Shown piece after piece: positions 61,856 to 64,000 of a DNA stretch of 64,000 bases. The position numbers and the translations under genes are program-made. How positions within the stretch are numbered: the stretch's first letter is position 1; the number at the start of each line of letters is the position of its first letter. The stretch covers positions 248,001 through 312,000 of the forward strand of contig CANLHK010000003.1 in the NCBI GenBank assembly GCA_947490615.1, in the 5' to 3' direction. Origin of the DNA: Planctomycetaceae bacterium (GTDB lineage Bacteria > Planctomycetota > Phycisphaerae > Phycisphaerales > SM1A02). The notes beneath the pieces are model-generated. The model was not told where the DNA came from. It saw only the letters and a list, made by a program, of their open reading frames with translations, and did no database searches.

Positions 61856-63124
61856 ATGCCCTTCGGCATGTTCCGCTCGAACTACTCACCGATTCTCGCC
61901 GACTTTGGCAGCTCTGGCGTGAAGCTGGTGCAGTCGACCGTGGGTGATCTGCCCACGATCGCGGCTGCCGCGTTTCTTCCGTTCAACGATGAGATGCGCA
62001 CGCGCCCCATTGAGGAGCGCTTTGAGTTTCTTGGCCGCGAGCTTCCTGAGGTGTTGCGCGAGAATCATTTTCGCGGCAACCGTCTCGTGGTCGCGCCCTT
62101 CTCGCAGCACATGCTTGTGCAGCACATCGGCGTTCCTGCTGCCGACGCCGAGCGCGCCGAGAGCGTGATTCGCCTGCAAATTGCCATTGGTCTTGGTTGT
62201 GATCCCGATGCGCTCATCGTGCGGACCAACCATGTCTGCGAAACCAACCGCGATGGATCGCCCAAGGTTGAGCACATCGCCTTTGCGATGTCGCGCGATG
62301 ATGTGATGCGCTATGTGAGCCTGGCCCGCCGCGCCAAGTTGGGCGTCGTGGGTGTGCATGGCGAGATCTCCGCCTTGGTGCACGCGTTTGACCATGTGAA
62401 TCGTCGCGGCGAAGACGACAACATCGCCACGATGTACATCGATCTTGGCTACGGCGGAACCAAGGTCGCCATCTGCCACGGCTCGAAGCTGGTCTTTGCC
62501 AAGTCGATCACCATCGCTGGTCGCAGCATTGATGCGCGTCTTTCCGAACTCCGTCGCTGCACCGTGGCCGAAGCTCGCGCAGCGCGCTTGGCTGAAGGCA
62601 TCAAGCCGATGCGCATCGGCGTGCCGACTTCCCTTCCATCGGCGGGCGCGATGTCGGCTGATGTCGACAACGGTATGGCGATGCTTCGCGTCGCCACCGC
62701 GCGCGCCGAGAGCGACAACAACAGCGTTGCAGCGATGGCGGCCACAGCGGTGGATCGTCGCGGCGCTGGCAATGCGCCCGCCTTGGGTGCGGCGCTTCCT
62801 GCGGATACCGCGCGCAGCGTGACCATGGAGTCGCGCGAGACCGTCGAAAATCTCGCCGATGAGTTGAGCATGTGCGCGCGCTACCACGGCGCGCTCTTCC
62901 GCGATCGCCGCATTGACCGCGTGGTCTTTCTTGGCGGCGAATCGCGCGACACGGGTCTCTGCCAGTCGCTTGCCTCGGGCCTGCGCCTTCCTGCCAAGGT
63001 CGGCGATCCGATGGCGCGCTTCCTTGTGAACGGTGCGGCTCCTAAGGGCCTGCCCGATGCTCAATCGTCTCACCCAGGATGGGCCGTCGCGTGCGGCCTT
63101 GCCTCTTCACCCACCGATCTCTGA
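61856..63124 (+). CDS. pilM: Type IV pilus/secretion assembly protein PilM-like
   Basis: 422 residues from the ATG at 61856, which has GGAGG eight bases upstream. Actin/FtsA-like fold: N-terminal ILADFGSSGVKLVQS, TMYIDLGYGGTKVAICHGSK for phosphate binding and VVFLGGESRDTGLCQSLASG near the end. A long disordered insert (about residues 265-335). PilM sits in the cytoplasm and binds the N-terminus of PilN at the inner membrane. The next gene is a PilN-like protein. One of the few genes here with a strong ribosome site. Confidence 0.9.
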   Translation: MPFGMFRSNYSPILADFGSSGVKLVQSTVGDLPTIAAAAFLPFNDEMRTRPIEERFEFLGRELPEVLRENHFRGNRLVVAPFSQHMLVQHIGVPAADAERAESVIRLQIAIGLGCDPDALIVRTNHVCETNRDGSPKVEHIAFAMSRDDVMRYVSLARRAKLGVVGVHGEISALVHAFDHVNRRGEDDNIATMYIDLGYGGTKVAICHGSKLVFAKSITIAGRSIDARLSELRRCTVAEARAARLAEGIKPMRIGVPTSLPSAGAMSADVDNGMAMLRVATARAESDNNSVAAMAATAVDRRGAGNAPALGAALPADTARSVTMESRETVENLADELSMCARYHGALFRDRRIDRVVFLGGESRDTGLCQSLASGLRLPAKVGDPMARFLVNGAAPKGLPDAQSSHPGWAVACGLASSPTDL

Positions 63125-63157
63125 TCAGCAACAGACCTCTCAACGATGAGGAACACC

Positions 63158-64000
63158 ATGTCTAGCAAGAAGAGCTTTCTCCCTGAGGATTATGTGCGCG
63201 ACGCGCGTGAACGGCGCAGCGGCATCTTTGCACTCGCGCTGTTTGTGGTCGTGATGGGCGCGGTGTTCTCCGCGTTCCTCGTGACCAATCGGCAGTGGGC
63301 CGCGGTGCGCGCAGCGCAGACCTCGATCAACGACGAGACCGAGAAGGCCGCCAAGGAAATCGCCGAGATGAAGCGTCTCGAAGCGATGCGCGCGCAGATG
63401 GTCGAGAAGGCCGAGCTCGCGCGCGGTCTCATCGAGCCGATTCCGCGTTCGGTCTTGCTCGCCTGCCTCGTGAACACGATGCCAGCGGATCTCTCGCTGC
63501 TCGAGTTTGAAATGAAGAGCGAGGAAATCAAGAGCGCGCGCCAGAGTGGTGCGCAAGCCAAGGACGCAGCGAAGGCGCGTCGCATGACCAAGGGCAAGGA
63601 GCCCGAGGCGCCAGCGAAGCCCGAAGCGGTGCGTCGTCGCGTGAATGTCCTCTTGACGGGCGTTGCGCCCAACGATCTTGATGTGAGCCGTTGGATGGGT
63701 GCGCTGAACACGCTGCCCTTCCTCACGAGCATCCACCTTGAAGTCAGCGAAGAGAAGGAACTCAAGGGCATGCACATGCGGCAGTTCAAGATCTCCATGA
63801 AGATCGAGCCCGACGCCGATGTGCGCGGCTGGCCTGGTCTGCAGGATCTCCGCACGCCGACTGATCCGATTGACCGTGGCACCTTCGATGGCGCCAAGAT
63901 CATGACCAACGCCCCCGAGGCGAAGGTCGAGCCTACGGAGGTCAATGCGGCCCCCGCGCTCAAGACCGACGAACCAGTTCAGGAAAGCGGCGCCGCTTCG
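63158..64000 (+). CDS. pilN: PilN-like assembly protein, 3' partial
   Basis: 281 codons to the window edge with no stop. A short cytoplasmic N-terminus (MSSKKSFLPEDYVRDARERR) with the PilM-binding position, one membrane helix (residues 23-44), then a coiled coil (residues 50-90, ETEKAAKEIAEMKRLEAMRA) and a ferredoxin-like periplasmic domain. The Lys-rich insert KARRMTKGKEPEAPAKPE is unusual. Follows pilM by 33 bases with a weak GAGGA site. Works with PilM, PilO and PilP in the alignment complex; the rest of the operon should lie beyond the edge. Confidence 0.85.
   Translation, partial: MSSKKSFLPEDYVRDARERRSGIFALALFVVVMGAVFSAFLVTNRQWAAVRAAQTSINDETEKAAKEIAEMKRLEAMRAQMVEKAELARGLIEPIPRSVLLACLVNTMPADLSLLEFEMKSEEIKSARQSGAQAKDAAKARRMTKGKEPEAPAKPEAVRRRVNVLLTGVAPNDLDVSRWMGALNTLPFLTSIHLEVSEEKELKGMHMRQFKISMKIEPDADVRGWPGLQDLRTPTDPIDRGTFDGAKIMTNAPEAKVEPTEVNAAPALKTDEPVQESGAAS

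Noticed and set aside
1-64000. CRISPR arrays, insertion sequences, rRNA genes, attachment sites
   Set aside because: No spaced direct repeats, transposase-like proteins or rRNA sequence were found; the only mobile-element trace is the decayed fragment near 8.2-9.3 kb.

Overview
The window is GC-rich, densely coded DNA from a planctomycete, most likely of the class Phycisphaerae. Lineage markers are a cytochrome-type DUF1549/DUF1553 protein beside a DUF1501 twin-arginine protein, a beta-helix protein ending in two dockerin-like repeats of the kind common in Phycisphaerae, a DUF1570-type metallopeptidase, an ECF sigma factor paired with a membrane Ser/Thr kinase, and a TPR protein carrying two RNA polymerase alpha C-terminal domains. 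The assignment rests on protein character alone. No rRNA, CRISPR array or intact insertion sequence was seen.

Layout. 0-6.7 kb: secreted proteins (dockerin protein, PSCyt1/DUF1549/DUF1553, DUF1501). 6.7-9.4 kb: a coupled pair of unknown envelope proteins, a terminator-like structure and a decayed phage-type gene. 9.4-16.6 kb (minus): TerC, DedA, a DevBCA-type ABC exporter, an SMP-30 hydrolase and an acyltransferase. 16.7-24 kb: OprB-like porin, chemoreceptor, an NMT1-type ABC importer split over a divergent promoter, and DinB overlapping the binding-protein gene. 24-30.2 kb (minus): a tightly packed six-gene operon encoding a membrane vWA protein, ExbB, two ExbD proteins, a large helical exported protein and a CBS-like protein. 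30.2-38.4 kb: DoxX, tRNA-Leu, class II DAHP synthase, a ketosynthase pair (one degenerate), NuoG and a MntA/HepT toxin-antitoxin pair. 38.6-47.9 kb: lipoprotein, MATE exporter, TPR/double alpha-CTD protein, SpoIID-type lipoprotein, PrpB-like lyase, and a minus-strand peptidase/sigma/kinase operon. 47.9-48.6 kb: a 670-base non-coding gap with six consecutive stem-loops and an intrinsic terminator. 48.6-52.5 kb: PrpC-like synthase, SRPBCC protein, 3-hydroxyacyl-CoA dehydrogenase, binding lipoprotein. 52.5-57.7 kb: a 1748-residue DUF4011 helicase with a C-terminal nuclease-like domain, resembling Hhe-type defence proteins. 57.9-64 kb: acyl-CoA mutase large subunit, small membrane protein, HisS, PilM and the start of PilN.

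How parts fit. PrpC-like, PrpB-like, 3-hydroxyacyl-CoA dehydrogenase and acyl-CoA mutase genes together suggest propionyl-CoA or branched-chain carbon catabolism. Many genes show a TAnnnT -10 box whose last base lies exactly six bases before the start codon and no Shine-Dalgarno sequence, which predicts leaderless mRNAs. Genes inside operons overlap by ATGA or TGATG, implying translational coupling.

Most novel leads: the structured RNA candidate at 48.1-48.43 kb, the vWA/ExbB/ExbD/ExbD operon, the double alpha-CTD protein, the degenerate ketosynthase partner, and the leaderless promoter pattern.
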